This document shows, piece after piece, positions 34,414 through 49,200 of a stretch of 64,000 nucleotides of DNA. The translations under genes were made by a program, and so were the position numbers. Origin of the DNA: Lojkania enalia (Eukaryota > Ascomycota > Dothideomycetes > Pleosporales); NCBI GenBank assembly GCA_010094045.1, contig ML986589.1, forward strand, positions 62,001-126,000, in the 5' to 3' direction. The notes beneath the pieces were generated by a model. It saw nothing but the letters and a program-made list of their open reading frames with translations. It was not told the DNA's origin and made no database searches. The number at the start of each line of letters is the position of its first letter. Position 1 is the first letter of the stretch.

Positions 34414-34626
34414 TATAATATTTTATAGCTTTAAATTATAGGTTAATAATATAAAGTTACCTAACTTAAGGTTAAAATAGCTAAATTACACCCTGCAGGG
34501 ATAGTAGCAATTTATCTCTCTTTTATTAGCTATCTCTTTTCTAAGAGAACTGAATATACGAATATTTTAGCTCTACTACTCTATCTATTATTGCTATACT
34601 ATAATCTATTATACTAGCCTATTATA
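34414..34626 (+). repeat. 3' LTR of element E
   Basis: 213 bp, directly preceded by the mutated polypurine tract (agaaaaaagataa) and followed by the target duplication gtttt. Confidence 0.9.
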
Positions 34627-37600
34627 GTTTTAAGATAAAATTATATATAAAGCTTTTTATAGAATAATTTCTTTATATTATTATACTACCCCCCTTCTTA
34701 TAGGCTAATAGTCCCTATCTACGCTTATTTAAGAGGGAATTAGGGCTATTATAGATAGGTTCTAGTATAAAGAAATTTCTTTAAAGATGTATTTATTAGT
34801 AAAAGCTAATATATATAGTTATCTATAGAAATACGTTTATATATTAATATAATATTAAGTAAGGTTTTTATAGTAAGTATAATTAACCTATATATTAGCT
34901 AGTAACTACTATTATAATAGTTTATTAATATTACAATTTCATCGCATATAGTAATAAGCATTTACCAGCTTTAGTATATTACTAGATTACTATTAACTAA
35001 GCTTTCTTAACTAAATAATAACTTCTACTCTATATATATTAGTACGCGTCTCTAGAACTATTAATTATTAAAGTATTACTAACGTTTTATAGAAAAAATT
35101 AATTAATATACTATTCTACCTACCTTTTAAAACCTCTTTAAAAGCCTTTTAAATTATCTACCTTTAAACTATATATATGCTTATCCGTAGGTAGTATATA
35201 ATATTTATCTTTCAGTCCCTAAGATTAAAAAAAATGCGAGTATTATATCTTATAAAATAAAAAGTACAACTCTATATAAATCGTATCTAATACTAATAGA
35301 GTACTTACTACTAATATACTTATAGATCTCCTCCTATTATAAGGAGTTTCTAGTCCTCTAGAGCTATCTTAAACTATAGATAGCAGCCTAATATATAAAA
35401 GATAAGAAGAATAAAAAGGTAGCTTTTAAGGCTATTTTAGAGTTTACTTATAGTCTAATACTTATAGCCTAGGTTATAAAGAGTTAGAAAGCTAGCCTTT
35501 CTATAACTAGTATCTAAGTAGCTTTATTCTACTAGAGTACTAAGTTACTCTATTAGGTTTTAGCTTTAAAAGCTTTAATATCTAGCTTTTAAACTAATAT
35601 TATAGCGCTCTCAAGCGGTTAAAAATAAGGTAGAAAAGATTTAGGGGGAGTCTAAAGGAAAGAAAGAAGAAGAAGAATAAAAGAGGAGAGAACTAGAAAA
35701 GTATCTAATAGCCTACTATTAGACCCTCTAGATTTTATAGAGGAGTAATTTCGGGCCTATAATTTAGATTTCTAATCTACTACTTAACTTTTATACGTTA
35801 TTATCTACTAGATAATCTATATTCTCTATACTATTCTTATATATCTTAATCTATTTAGTTAGAGCTTTTAGAAGTTCTAGCTAATTTAGATACTTATTAT
35901 AAAAAGCTTTTAGCTTATAAAGCGAACCTATAAAATTTAAAGCTTTATATTAGACCGGGTTAGAATTATATTCTACCTATTTTATACGGTATTTAAGGGT
36001 CTTATAATATAGCTTACTAGCTAGTATTTCCTTAATCTCCTACTCTTCTACCCCCTTAATAGTAATAGCGGGTAGTTTCGGAGCTTCTTACTCTAGTAGA
36101 GGGTCCTAGGGGTTCTTATATAGTAGGTTTAGTATGAAGATACTATATATTCTCGACCCTAAGAATAGTTATAGATAGTATAAGTTTCTAACCTATTCTA
36201 GTACTTTAAAAGAGCCCTCCTATTAATTAGATAGCTTTCAGCTTAGTCTCTAAACTATAAGATTCTTAGTATTTAGGTAGATTATATTACTAATCTACTA
36301 ATTAATTAGTTACTAGTAATAGTTAATAATAGATTATATACGATCTTAAGTCTTTTTAATATTAGCCTTTACAGTCTTCTAGGCTATATATATATAAGTT
36401 GCTAGAGTTAAGATATTCTTATAATTTAATTTATTTATTATAGTAATAGGATTAATAGAATATTTCTAATCCTAATTCTAATAGAGTTTAAATTCGTATA
36501 GAATCTAATATAAGGATATTCTAATAGTTATATAAAGTATAATTACTTATATTTAGTCGATTATAGGTAATAGAAAACTCTAGTTATTCTAGTAGAAGGA
36601 TATAAAAGAGTACAGTTTCTAATCGATATACTTATTTATAATTTCTATCTATCTATTAGTTTCTTTATAATAAATAGTAGATAGTTTAATCTTTACGTCT
36701 AAGATATAGTAGAATTTAGACTAGAAACTAGATATAAACTAAGGTCTTTAGTCTAAAATAATAGTTTCAAGTATATAGCTAAAGTAGTATACCTATTAAA
36801 TAAATAATTCAACTATTCCTTATACGTTAATTATATAATAGTAGAGAATAGATATTATTTGTTTAGATAGGTAATCGATTACTACTATAATCTAATTATA
36901 TCCGAACTTATCTATAGAAAAATCCTTAAAGTTAATATATAGGTGCTATATTAGTTAATTTAGTATAGAAAGTAGGTAGATAAAACCTAGGGTTTAAGTT
37001 TATATTAGATAAGCTTTATAGTATAGAATATAATTCCGTATATATCGTTTATAAGTAGCCTCTATACTCTTCTAATAGTACTTTTAAGATAGTAATTAAT
37101 AGGTTTTAGTAGCGTTTAGGTATACGGAAGATACTTAGTTATAAGCCTCTTATATAAGTCGTGTATAAAGGCCTAAATCTAATAGAATATATAAGTAATT
37201 GTTGTAGAGGAGTAGTCTATTCTCTATCTGATACTTATAGAGTAAAAGGGTACGTTCTTATATAAAGGAGGCTTAGTTTTCCTATAGTAATATATTAATC
37301 AATTCTAGAGAGTCTAGTAATATAACCGACTTCTAGCCTTTAATAATATTTAATATAGCTACTTAAGTTATTATTTAAATAATATAGGACTAGACTAATT
37401 TAGTATTAATTTAGGGGTAAAGTTAATATAGTCTAAATAAGACTTTTAACTAGTTATTAGTTAAAGCTACTTTTAAGTTTTTTATATCTTATTTATAATA
37501 GCTAAAAATATCTATTCGAATATTATTCTTACTTAGAGTATACTCGATTTAGAACTAATATTAAATTAATTCCTCGGTTTAATAAACCTAATAAGTATTA

Positions 37601-39918
37601 AGTACTTTTATAGTTATAAAATATTTAAGTAAGCGATAATTAGTATATACTAGAATTCTAGTAGCTATAGAAGTAAGTTCTACTCTCTATTACTTAAATA
37701 TAGTAATAATTGTAAATAGTTCCTTATTATAGATCTCTCAGTTCAGTTCTAAACCGGATAGAACCTTACTATAAAATACTATAGAGTACTATTTTCTATT
37801 AGAATATTTCTATAATAGTACTCCTATAACTACTCTATTAGAGGTATTAGTTTCTATTTTTATTTCTAATATAGGGTTAAAGTAGTAGAGTATAAATATA
37901 CTTAATAGAGCTAACTTTAATTTCTTAAAAGTAATATCATATTTTAAAGTCTATATAAAAGGGGTTATAAAGCTCTATAGTACGATAATTAGCTTTATAA
38001 TACGTAAGAATTCTAGTATAAACTATTAATAGAATCTAGTAAAACCTAAGAAGGATTTTATACCTATTATAGTAGTAGGTAGCTACTAGTTATATAGTAT
38101 TTCTACCTTTTTTAGATTAACCTTAAAGCCTTTATTTAATAGAATATAGCTAAGGTATATAGTTTAAATAATATAGAATTCACTCTTTTTAATATTAACT
38201 TATAACCCTACTTAATATAATCTCTTAAGAACTTTCTTAACATAAATAGTATATATTACCTCGTCTTTAGAGTAGATAAGAATATTATCTATATAAGTAA
38301 TATAGAAGTTATCTAGATAGTTAATTAGTACGTTATTTATATAGTACTAATAAGTTACTAGACCGTTATATAATCTAAAAAGTAGAACTTTATACTTGTA
38401 GATTCTATATTAAGTTTAAAAGGTAGTATATTCTTTAGAACTAGAATCTATTCTAATCTTATTAAAGGCTATATAAATATTAAACTTAGTAAAGATTACT
38501 ATTTTAATAAGCCTAGATAGAAGTTTATCTATATATAGTATCGAATATATATTCTTATAGATAAGAGCGTTAAGTTTATAATAATCTATATAGATATATA
38601 GGTCGCTATTAAGTTTATAGACGTAAAAGATTAGAGATATAAAAAAGCTCCAACTCTACTTAATATATCTATACTATAGATTATTTATAATATACTTCTT
38701 AGTTACCTCTAGCTCCTTAATATTCTACTTATATAACAGACTATAACTATTAGAGAGGGGTTTTATAAGAATAATCTTATAATTATAAGAGTAGTATTCT
38801 AGTAATTAATAAGCTGCAGTTTTACTAAATATATTCTAATATCTATAATATTTAAATAGTAATTAGAAATTTACTAGTACTTTATTTTTAGCCTTATCTT
38901 CTAGCTCTAGGACTTACTTATCTTTAATTAGCTACTTAATTTCGTATAGAGATATAGAGAAAAACTCGTTCTCTTTCCTCTTTATATTAAAGTAGAAAAT
39001 ATTAGCTAAGATAAGAATAATAATAGAAGAATAGACTTTCTTTAGATTAGGTTTAAACTTTATTATATATAGGTATATAAGAACTCTAAGCTTATTTAAA
39101 CTATAGGCTATAAGAGACTAATATAGTTTTAGTAGTTTTAATAAACCCTTAATATAATAGATAGTTAAACTATAAAACTACTAATATTAGTCCTTTTCTT
39201 ATAGAGCGTTATATTATTAAATATCTAGCTCTACCTCCTTATCGCGTACTAGCTAAGTTAATTATATAAGAAGAGAAGGTAAAAAATTATAAGTAGTAAG
39301 ATAACGTATAGTATAAGCGAGCTAATTACCTAAGCGAGCTGATTATAATACTAAAACTCTACTAAAATCGCGATAATTATACTTTATAGTATTATACTAT
39401 AACTAATAACTATAGAATTAATTTAGAAAGAAGCTAGAATATAGCTTATACTCTAAGCTCTTTAATAAGATGTAATACTAACTATACGTCGTATTATATT
39501 AATCTATAATATCTTTTAAAGTATATTTAGTATATAAAAACGAGGAACAGCTCTATAATATAATTACTAGCCTAATTTAATAATGCTTAATAAGACTAAA
39601 GAGTAGGTAATTATTTAGTATATATTAGATCTAGATATAAAAGGATTTCTACTACAACTTACTACTATTTAAAATATAGCTAATTTACTACTAGCTATAT
39701 GCTCTACTAGCTAGGTTAGAAAGAACTAGGTAGAGAACTTTATTAAACGTATATCTAAGCTTAAGGTTAAATTTAATCGAAAGTATAACTATTTAAGAGC
39801 TAAATATAAGGATCCTAAAGTTATAGAAGGCTAGTTCTACCTTATATAGAATATAAAGGCTAAGTATAGTATTATTAACGAAGATATATATAACTTTAAT
39901 AAATTAGGCTTTATAATA

Positions 39919-41790
39919 ACGTATAGTATAAGCGAGCTAATTACCTAAGCGAGCTGATTATAATGCTAAGACCATACTAAAATCGCGACTACTTTTCGCA
40001 AAATATTATACTTTCTTATATTCTATTATATTATATAGTATAGTAGCCTATTCTTCTATATCTATAGTATTATTTTTACACGTCCGTAAGTTATATCTAG
40101 CCTTACTATACTACCTATAGCACTTTTAAGTCAGCTAGTTCCTATTAACACGCGCCTTCTTCCTACTCTTCTTCCTATTAGTATAAGCGTTAAACTCTTT
40201 TAGAGTAGTTAATTAAGTGCTTTCTTTAATTATTAGGTTGCCTTCCTTTTATATACGCTTTCTTTTATACGATCGACGTTATATAGCAGCTTTATTAGCT
40301 ACTTAAAGCTTAGTAACCTAAGTATATAATAATACGTTTTTATATATTATATATATAGTACCCTTTATAAACTATTTAAACGTTTCTACTATTAAAATAG
40401 ATAAGCTATTTAAGTGCTTTTAAACTTTTAATCGAACGTATATAGATTAAAACCTAAATTTAATAGGATTACTTAATATTTTTAACTTCTAAAGGGTATC
40501 TTCGACTATAAGAGGTATTAGTATATATAGTCGAATTTTAAGCTTTAATAGTACTATATCTAGGTTAAATAGAACTAGACTAGCGCTTTAAAAGCTACTT
40601 AAGATATTACTCTTTGTAATTACTACGTTAAAAGCTACTTTAAAGTAGAGTAAGAACTCGATTTTTATAATATAGTTAATATAACCGCGTATTAGCTACT
40701 CGATTTAACGCCCGTATACAGTCTTTAAAAATAAGAAATAACCTATATCTAGTAGCTATAGTAGATATAATAAATATAGAGGTATATAGAGAGTAATAAT
40801 ATTCTTTTTCTTATAGAGCTGCCTAAATTTAAGCGAGTTATAGCTCTTATAGCTGTTAAGAATTAGTAATTAATACGTACTAATAGTATAATCTTTTATA
40901 TACGTGTTAAAGTATTTTAACTACTTAATACTAATATTATTTATCGTCCAGCTGTTATTAGTAACCTATATAGCCCAGGTTAGTAGAATATTATCTTCTT
41001 TATATTATATAGAGAAGTAGTAGGTACCTATAAAGATAATAAAAAGTAGTATTATCTATCCTATCGTATTAATACTTTAGATAACTATAGTCTACTTATA
41101 ATTACCTGGCTGGAGCTACTTTAGTTAATTCCGTCTCTTAGAGCTAGTAACTACTACTTCTATTAATATTACGCCTATTATAAAGTTTAATTTATTAAAG
41201 TTGTATATATTTTTATTAATAATACTATATTTAGCCTTTATATTCTATATAAGGTAGAACTAGCCTCCTATAATCTTAGAATCCTTATATTTAGCTCTTA
41301 AATAGTTATACTTTTAATTAAATTTAACCTTAAGCTTAGGCATATATTTAATAAAGTTTTCTACTTAGTTCTTTCTAACCTAGTTAGTAGAGTATATAGC
41401 TAGCAGTAAATTAGCTATATTTTAAATAGTAGTAAGCTATAGTAGAAATTCTCTTATATTTAGATCTAGTATATACTAAATAATTACCTACTTCTTAGTC
41501 TTACTAAGCTTTATTAAATTAGGCCGGCAATTACGTTGTAGAGCTATTCCTTACCTTTATATACTAAGTATATTTTAGGAGATATTATAGATTGATGCAA
41601 CGCGACGTATAATTAGTATTACGTTTTATTAAAGAGCTTAAAATATAAGCTATATTCTAGCTTCTTTCTAAATTAATTCTACAGTTATTAGTTGTAGTAT
41701 AATATTATAAAGTATAATTATCGCGATTTTAGTAGAGTTTTAATATTATAATTAGCTCGCTTAAGTAATCAGCTCGCTTATACTATATAT
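39919..41790 (-). mobile_element. Fot1/pogo-like transposon A, inserted in its own family member B
   Basis: 1,872 bp with terminal repeats starting acgtatagtataagcgagct at 39919 and ending reversed at 41790, flanked by TA on both sides (39917-39918, 41791-41792). The sequence on each side (..aggctttataaTA / TAggcgtaatatt..) joins into the uninterrupted sequence found reversed inside A near 41165-41180, showing insertion into a sibling copy in opposite orientation. The transposase is on the minus strand. Its zinc-knuckle end lies near 40090-40150 and the start side near 41480. It carries many stops. Confidence 0.88.
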
Positions 41791-42598
41791 TAGGCGTAAT
41801 ATTAATAGAAGTAGTAGTTACTAGCTCTAAGAGATAGAATTAACTAAAATAGCTCCAGCTAGATAATTATAAGTAGACTATAGTTATCTAGGGTATTAAC
41901 GCGATATAATAGATAATACTACTTTTTATTATCTTTACAGGTATCTACTACCTCTCTATATAGTATAAAGAAGATAATATTCTACTAACCTAGGTTATAT
42001 AGATTACTAATAACAGCTAGACGATAAATAATATTAATATTAAATAGTTAAAGTACTTTAATATATATATATAAAGGATTATACTATTAGTATATATTAA
42101 TTACTAATTCTTAACGGTTATAAGAGCTATAACTTACTTAAATTTAAGCAGCTTTATAAGAAAAAGAATATTATTACTCTTTATATACCTCTATATTTAT
42201 CGCACCTACTACAGCTACTAGATATAGGTTATTTCTCACCTTTAAAGACTACATACAAGCGCTAAATTAAGTAGCTAATATATAGTTATATTAACTATAT
42301 TACGAAAATCGAGTTTTTACCCTACTTTAAAGTAGCTTTTAATATAGTAATTACGAAGAGTAATATCCTAAGTAGCTTTTAAGGCGCTAGTTTAGTTCTA
42401 TTCGACCTAAATATAGTACTATTAAAGTTTAAAGTTCGACTATATATACTAATACTCTTTATAGTTAAAGATACCCCTTAGAAGTTAAAAATACGAAGTA
42501 ATCCTATTAAATTTAGGTCTTAATCTATATACGTTTAATTAAGAGTTTAAAAGTACTTAAATAGCTTATCTACTTTAATAGTAGAAGCGTTTAAATAG
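41002..42598. repeat. First copy of a 1,597-bp direct duplication flanking an assembly gap
   Basis: Nearly identical to 42609-44205 (offset 1,607). I noticed a single base difference (t at about 41231 against c at 42838). The copy ends exactly at the N run and the partner begins exactly after it, so this is most likely an unmerged contig overlap. Confidence 0.9.
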
Positions 42599-42608
42599 NN
42601 NNNNNNNN
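42599..42608. other. Assembly gap (10 N)
   Basis: Ten N bases. Both sides carry the same 1.6 kb, so the gap is probably not real. See the duplications at 41002-42598 and 42609-44205. Confidence 0.99.
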
Positions 42609-44205
42609 ATATTATATAGAGAAGTAGTAGGTACCTATAAAGATAATAAAAAGTAGTATTATCTATCCTATCGTATTAATACTTTAGATAACTATAGTCT
42701 ACTTATAATTACCTGGCTGGAGCTACTTTAGTTAATTCCGTCTCTTAGAGCTAGTAACTACTACTTCTATTAATATTACGCCTATTATAAAGTTTAATTT
42801 ATTAAAGTTGTATATATTTTTATTAATAATACTATACTTAGCCTTTATATTCTATATAAGGTAGAACTAGCCTCCTATAATCTTAGAATCCTTATATTTA
42901 GCTCTTAAATAGTTATACTTTTAATTAAATTTAACCTTAAGCTTAGGCATATATTTAATAAAGTTTTCTACTTAGTTCTTTCTAACCTAGTTAGTAGAGT
43001 ATATAGCTAGCAGTAAATTAGCTATATTTTAAATAGTAGTAAGCTATAGTAGAAATTCTCTTATATTTAGATCTAGTATATACTAAATAATTACCTACTT
43101 CTTAGTCTTACTAAGCTTTATTAAATTAGGCCGGCAATTACGTTGTAGAGCTATTCCTTACCTTTATATACTAAGTATATTTTAGGAGATATTATAGATT
43201 GATGCAACGCGACGTATAATTAGTATTACGTTTTATTAAAGAGCTTAAAATATAAGCTATATTCTAGCTTCTTTCTAAATTAATTCTACAGTTATTAGTT
43301 GTAGTATAATATTATAAAGTATAATTATCGCGATTTTAGTAGAGTTTTAATATTATAATTAGCTCGCTTAAGTAATCAGCTCGCTTATACTATATATTAG
43401 GCGTAATATTAATAGAAGTAGTAGTTACTAGCTCTAAGAGATAGAATTAACTAAAATAGCTCCAGCTAGATAATTATAAGTAGACTATAGTTATCTAGGG
43501 TATTAACGCGATATAATAGATAATACTACTTTTTATTATCTTTACAGGTATCTACTACCTCTCTATATAGTATAAAGAAGATAATATTCTACTAACCTAG
43601 GTTATATAGATTACTAATAACAGCTAGACGATAAATAATATTAATATTAAATAGTTAAAGTACTTTAATATATATATATAAAGGATTATACTATTAGTAT
43701 ATATTAATTACTAATTCTTAACGGTTATAAGAGCTATAACTTACTTAAATTTAAGCAGCTTTATAAGAAAAAGAATATTATTACTCTTTATATACCTCTA
43801 TATTTATCGCACCTACTACAGCTACTAGATATAGGTTATTTCTCACCTTTAAAGACTACATACAAGCGCTAAATTAAGTAGCTAATATATAGTTATATTA
43901 ACTATATTACGAAAATCGAGTTTTTACCCTACTTTAAAGTAGCTTTTAATATAGTAATTACGAAGAGTAATATCCTAAGTAGCTTTTAAGGCGCTAGTTT
44001 AGTTCTATTCGACCTAAATATAGTACTATTAAAGTTTAAAGTTCGACTATATATACTAATACTCTTTATAGTTAAAGATACCCCTTAGAAGTTAAAAATA
44101 CGAAGTAATCCTATTAAATTTAGGTCTTAATCTATATACGTTTAATTAAGAGTTTAAAAGTACTTAAATAGCTTATCTACTTTAATAGTAGAAGCGTTTA
44201 AATAG
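42609..44205. repeat. Second copy of the 1,597-bp duplication flanking the gap
   Basis: It repeats the right part of element A and the adjoining part of B. Beyond 44205 the sequence continues into B's transposase 3' end, which is missing after the first copy. Confidence 0.9.
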
Positions 44206-44620
44206 TTTATAAAGGGTGCTATATATATAATATATAAAAACGTACTATTATATACTTAGGTTACTAAGCTTTAAGTAGCTAATAAGGCTGCTATACAATA
44301 TTAATCGTATAAAAGAAAGTATATATAGAAGGAAAGTAACCTAATAATTAAAGAAAGCGCTTAATTAACTACTCTAAAAGAGTTTAGCGCTTATACTAAT
44401 AAGAAGAAGAGTAGAAAGAAGATGCGCGTTAATAGAGACCAGCCGACTTAAAAGTGCTATAGATAGTATAGTAAGGCTAGGTATAACTCGCGGACGTATA
44501 AAAATAATACTATAGATATAGAAGAATAGGCTACTATACTATATAATATAATAGAATATAAGAAAGTATAATATTTTACAAAAAGTAGTTACGATTTTAG
44601 TATAGTTTTAGTATTATAAT

Positions 44621-45159
44621 TGTTACTAACCTATATACTACTAGTATATATAATAACTGCTGTTGCAGTTATATATATACTAGAGTCTTATTTATATTAG
44701 GTTGGTTAGAGGTAGTAGCTTTAATAAAGAAAGAATATTAGGTTTACTAGTTCTTCGAATATAATAAATATATTTAGAAGTCTAATAGAGTAATAAAATA
44801 AATCTATAAGAATAACTATATAGGATCTAATCTACTAAAAAGATCTTCTATCTTATATAGTTAAGTCTAAGACTGCTAAGCCTAGTTTATTAGGTCTATT
44901 AGGTCTATTAGGTCCAACCTATTATATTTAATACTTCTACTATTATTATATATATAGATTGTACTATACTTTATCGTCCAACTAATTATCTTCTTAGTTC
45001 TTATAGTTCTACTACTTACCATCTAATAACTAGTTTCTAATATACTTCTACCTATTATTACTTTATTAGTCCTTATCTAAATTAACCTATTTAGTAGCTG
45101 ATATTAGATTAAGCCCTAATTATAGAGGTAGTACCTCTTAGCATTCTATATTTATAATA
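44621..45159 (-). repeat. 3' LTR of element G
   Basis: 539 bp, tgttactaac...tttataata, matching 51551-52089 base for base apart from transitions. Confidence 0.88.
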
Positions 45160-46299
45160 TCTACTCTCTCCTCTATAAATTCGTCCTAAAGCTCTCTAAT
45201 CTATTATCTTACCTATTCCGTCTAGGTATAGTATTCTACTATCTTTAGTAGCTTATTCCAGCTTCTAATATATTCTATATAAGTATACTATAGTACTATA
45301 TTTATATTTTTCTATTCCGGGGTTAGTACTTTATATATTCTAGTAGGTTCTACTTAACTCGCGAGTATAACTCTATTCTTCTTCCTTTTCTCTTTCTACT
45401 ATACTAAAGGTTTAACGCGAAAATACTTCTACTTATAATTATTATACTAGTTACTTAATTCTTTCTCTAGGTATTATAATAGATCCGTCTTACTATTATT
45501 TAAACTATTAGTCTATAAACTACAACTACTATAATAATACTATTCTTTCTTCTATATATAGAGAATATTTTTCTTAGGGTTTGTCCTACGATCTTTCTTT
45601 AACTAAAGGTATCTTTCGCCGTTTTCTAGTAAATATATCAAAGATCTATAAAGAGTCTACTTCTATCTATTAAGATTTTATAGCTGCTAAGAAAGAAGAG
45701 ATTTGTTATTTTAAGAAATCTGTATATTACTATTATACGGCTTTTTTTCGCTTAGAGCGCGCTGAGAAACGCGTCTATTTTCTAGAGGAGTATAGTCCAA
45801 ATCTTAGAAAACGAGAGGTAAAGTTAATAGAAGAGTAAGAGAAGTTGGAGGAAGAGAAGAGGAGGTCCGCTAGATCTAAGGTGCTTTCTACTATTACTCC
45901 GAGTTCTGTATAAGAGACTTCTTTTATATTACTACTACTACTACTTCCTAACTAGGCTTTACTTAATAACCTATTATTCTAGCCTTCTAGTAAAACTCCT
46001 TTAGCTTTATAGTATAGTTGGTTAGGTTCTATACTAGTTTCTATAAACTTTCCTCCTATAGGTATCTTTCCTATTTTACTAGATACTTCTACTAACATCT
46101 AAACCGCTTTCTTACTAGTATATACTTTACTTTATATTCCTATTCTAATTCTATATTAATAGTTTCTTATAGTAGTATATTATCTAGTATTAGTTCTAGT
46201 TTTAACTTATAAAATACCGGGTGTATTTTTATATTACTTAGTAGCCTTAGTTTAAAATTTATAGGTCTAATCTATTCTTTAATTAGAAATAATTCTATT

Positions 46300-49200
46300 C
46301 TTTTATAATCTAATTTTTTTATAGGTCTCTTAGTCTTTAAGTTTTTTATTAATAGAAAAACTTTACCCCTCTTCTTAAAGGTTAGTCTCTTAATTCTTAA
46401 CTTATTAGCCTATTCTACTATTTTAAGGTTTCTTAACTAAATCTTTTCCTTAAGTTAATTATAGACTTCCTTTATTTCTTTAACTTTCTAGTCTATTAGT
46501 AGAACTAGAAATCTCTTCTTATTCTATTCTTAATATATAATAGCTTTCTATTTATAGTTAACTTTAAAGGATATAGTCCCTATTATATTCTAGGTTATTC
46601 TATTATAGGCTATCTATACTATAGGTAATAATTTAACCTAATTATCTTATTATTTATTAATATATATCTTTAAATACGTTTTTAGATTCTAGTTAACTTA
46701 TTCTATCTAGCTATCTATTTATAGGTAGAAACTAGTAGATATCTATTATTAGATTCCTATCTTCTCTATTTATCCTTACTAGTATTTAGATATAAACAAC
46801 TTATTTCTATCTAAGGTAATATACTTTAGAATTCTATACTCCGCGAATATATAATAACTTATATACTAGTTTAGATACTATTATTATCTTTAATACTAGT
46901 CTAAAGTATATATATTTTATTAGCTAATCTACTACGTTTATAATCACGTTGTATCTTCTTTTTAACCCTAACTCTATTAATTCTAGTAGCTTAGTTATAA
47001 AATTAATTGTAATTTATTCCTATAGTCTTTTAAATACTTCTAATAGTTATAAGAATTTATAAGGCTTATATCTTATAGTCTTATTCTTTCCGCATTCTAA
47101 ATACTTATAGAGTATATCTTATACTTCTCTTCTTATATTAGTAAGGGTAAAACTCTTCCTTAGCCTTTATTCTATTTCTACTACTCTTAAGTATTTCTAT
47201 TCTAGCGATTTATATAATTCTTTTATTATCTACTATTATATATACGGGTATACGTATAGTTGTTTCTAAGTTACATTTTTAATTACTTTTACTTCTTTAA
47301 TACTTATTAGATATCGCTCTACTATCTATATATCTCTTAGCTTCTACTATTAAGTTTACTCTAGTATAGTTAGTTTTATAATTTAGGCGACTCGTGGGTA
47401 GTTATATATAAAAGATCTATCTAATTTCTATCTTAGGATTATATCTCTTTCGTACTTTTCTTTAGTTATATAGTCGGCTCTATAATTTAGTACGTCTACA
47501 GCTATATTTTCTAACCCTTTCTAGTATATTAACTTAAAGTTGTAGTCTACTAGTCGTTCTACCTATTATATTTATCTTTCTATAAATTTCTTTATTATTA
47601 TAAAGTATATAAGGTTTTTATAATCTATTTAAACTTTAAATAGGTATTTAGTTTCTACTAAATATACTTACTATTCTTTTAATACTTTAACTATTACCAA
47701 CAGTTCCTTATTATATATATTATAGTTAAGTTCCTCCGGTTTTATTTTTCTTAAAAAGTAGGCTTATAGCTTCTACTTTCTGTCTTCGTTTTACTAACTT
47801 AAGTAAGCGCCTATTATTTTATTTAAAGTATTAGTTTCCACTTAAAATTACTTCTCTAGATCTAGTATTCTTAGTATCGATACTGAGATAAAGCAGGCTT
47901 TTAGTTTTTCGAAGGCTTTTTACTATACTTCTTACTACTTAAACCCTTTTTCTTTCTTAGTAATCTCTGTTAAAGGTACTACTACTCTAGAGTACCTACT
48001 TATAAATTTTCTATAGAAATTCGCGAAGTTTAAGAAGGATTAAACTTATTTAACTAAAGTAGGTATTAACTATTCTAGTATTACTTTAACCCTTTCTTAT
48101 TCTATCTTAATACTATCTTTAGATATCTAGAACTCTAAGAATCTTATTCCTATCTTATAAAACTCGTATTTCTCTAGGGCTATAAGTAACTTATACTCCT
48201 ATAGTTTTACTAGTACTTTTCTAATATATTCCTTATACTCTCTTAGCAATCTATCTATATAGACTAGAATATCGTCTAAATACGCTATTATAAATACGTC
48301 TAAGTATTCCCTTAATATATTATTTATAACCGCTTAGAAGGTTACTAGTATATTTATAAGTCTAAATAGTATTACCAGATATTTAAAGAGACTTTCTCTT
48401 ATCTTAAATACTATTTTCTATTTATAGCCCTCCTTTATCCGAATTTAGTAGTATCCCTCTCTTATATTAAACTTTATAAACTACTTAGCTTCTTATAATT
48501 AACTTATAAGTTCTATTATCTTAGATAATAGGTATCTATTTTTCTTAGTTATATTATTTAGTTGTCTATAGTCTACGTATTATCTTAGTTTACTATTCTT
48601 TTTTAGTACGAATAGTATTAGTAAAGCTATTTTACTCTAGTTTAGTTATATATACCCTCTTACTAAATTCTTTTAGATATACTTTCTAAGTTTCTCTCTC
48701 TATTCTTAGTTTAAGTTATATATTAGACTAGGTTTTAGTTTCTTTTTATCCTCGATAATAATCTTATAGTTATATTCTTTATATTTAGATAATCCTCCGT
48801 TCTCTACTTCTTTATATAGCTCTATAAATTTGCTGTAATTCTCTTAGATTTTTTAAAGTATACTATTATTCTATAGTTCCTTATATACTTTTTAAACTAT
48901 AATAATACCTAGCATCTATCTTATTTTCTTAAGATGTCTAGCTATTATAGCTACTAATACTCTCTATATTAATTATAGACTTAAAGAACGTTTTATCTTA
49001 TACTATCCTACTACCCGCTCCGTCTTAATACGGCTCTATAGCCTATAAACTATCTTTTACTACTAATCTACTCTAAGATTATATTTAGCTAGCTAGTCTA
49101 TACCTAGTAATATATTAAATTTTCCTAGGTTTATAATATTAATACTTCTTATATTAGTATATCCTATAATATTAAGCGCTCGCTTTTTAGTTTCTATTAA

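Larger units (their letters stand above)
27547..34626 (+). mobile_element. Gypsy chromovirus-type LTR retrotransposon E, full length, RIP-decayed
   Basis: The 7,080-bp element is bounded by 213-bp LTRs (27547-27759 and 34414-34626). It is flanked by a 5-bp target duplication gcttt (27542-27546) / gtttt (34627-34631), differing by one C-to-T change. The intact target (agtaaaaagctttagg) is seen in the right LTR of element C near 53560, proving insertion into C's LTR. Gene order gag, protease, reverse transcriptase, RNase H, integrase, chromodomain on the plus strand marks it as Metaviridae-type (Ty3/Gypsy). About 1.7 kb of non-recognised sequence lies between the chromodomain and the 3' LTR. 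Confidence 0.92.
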
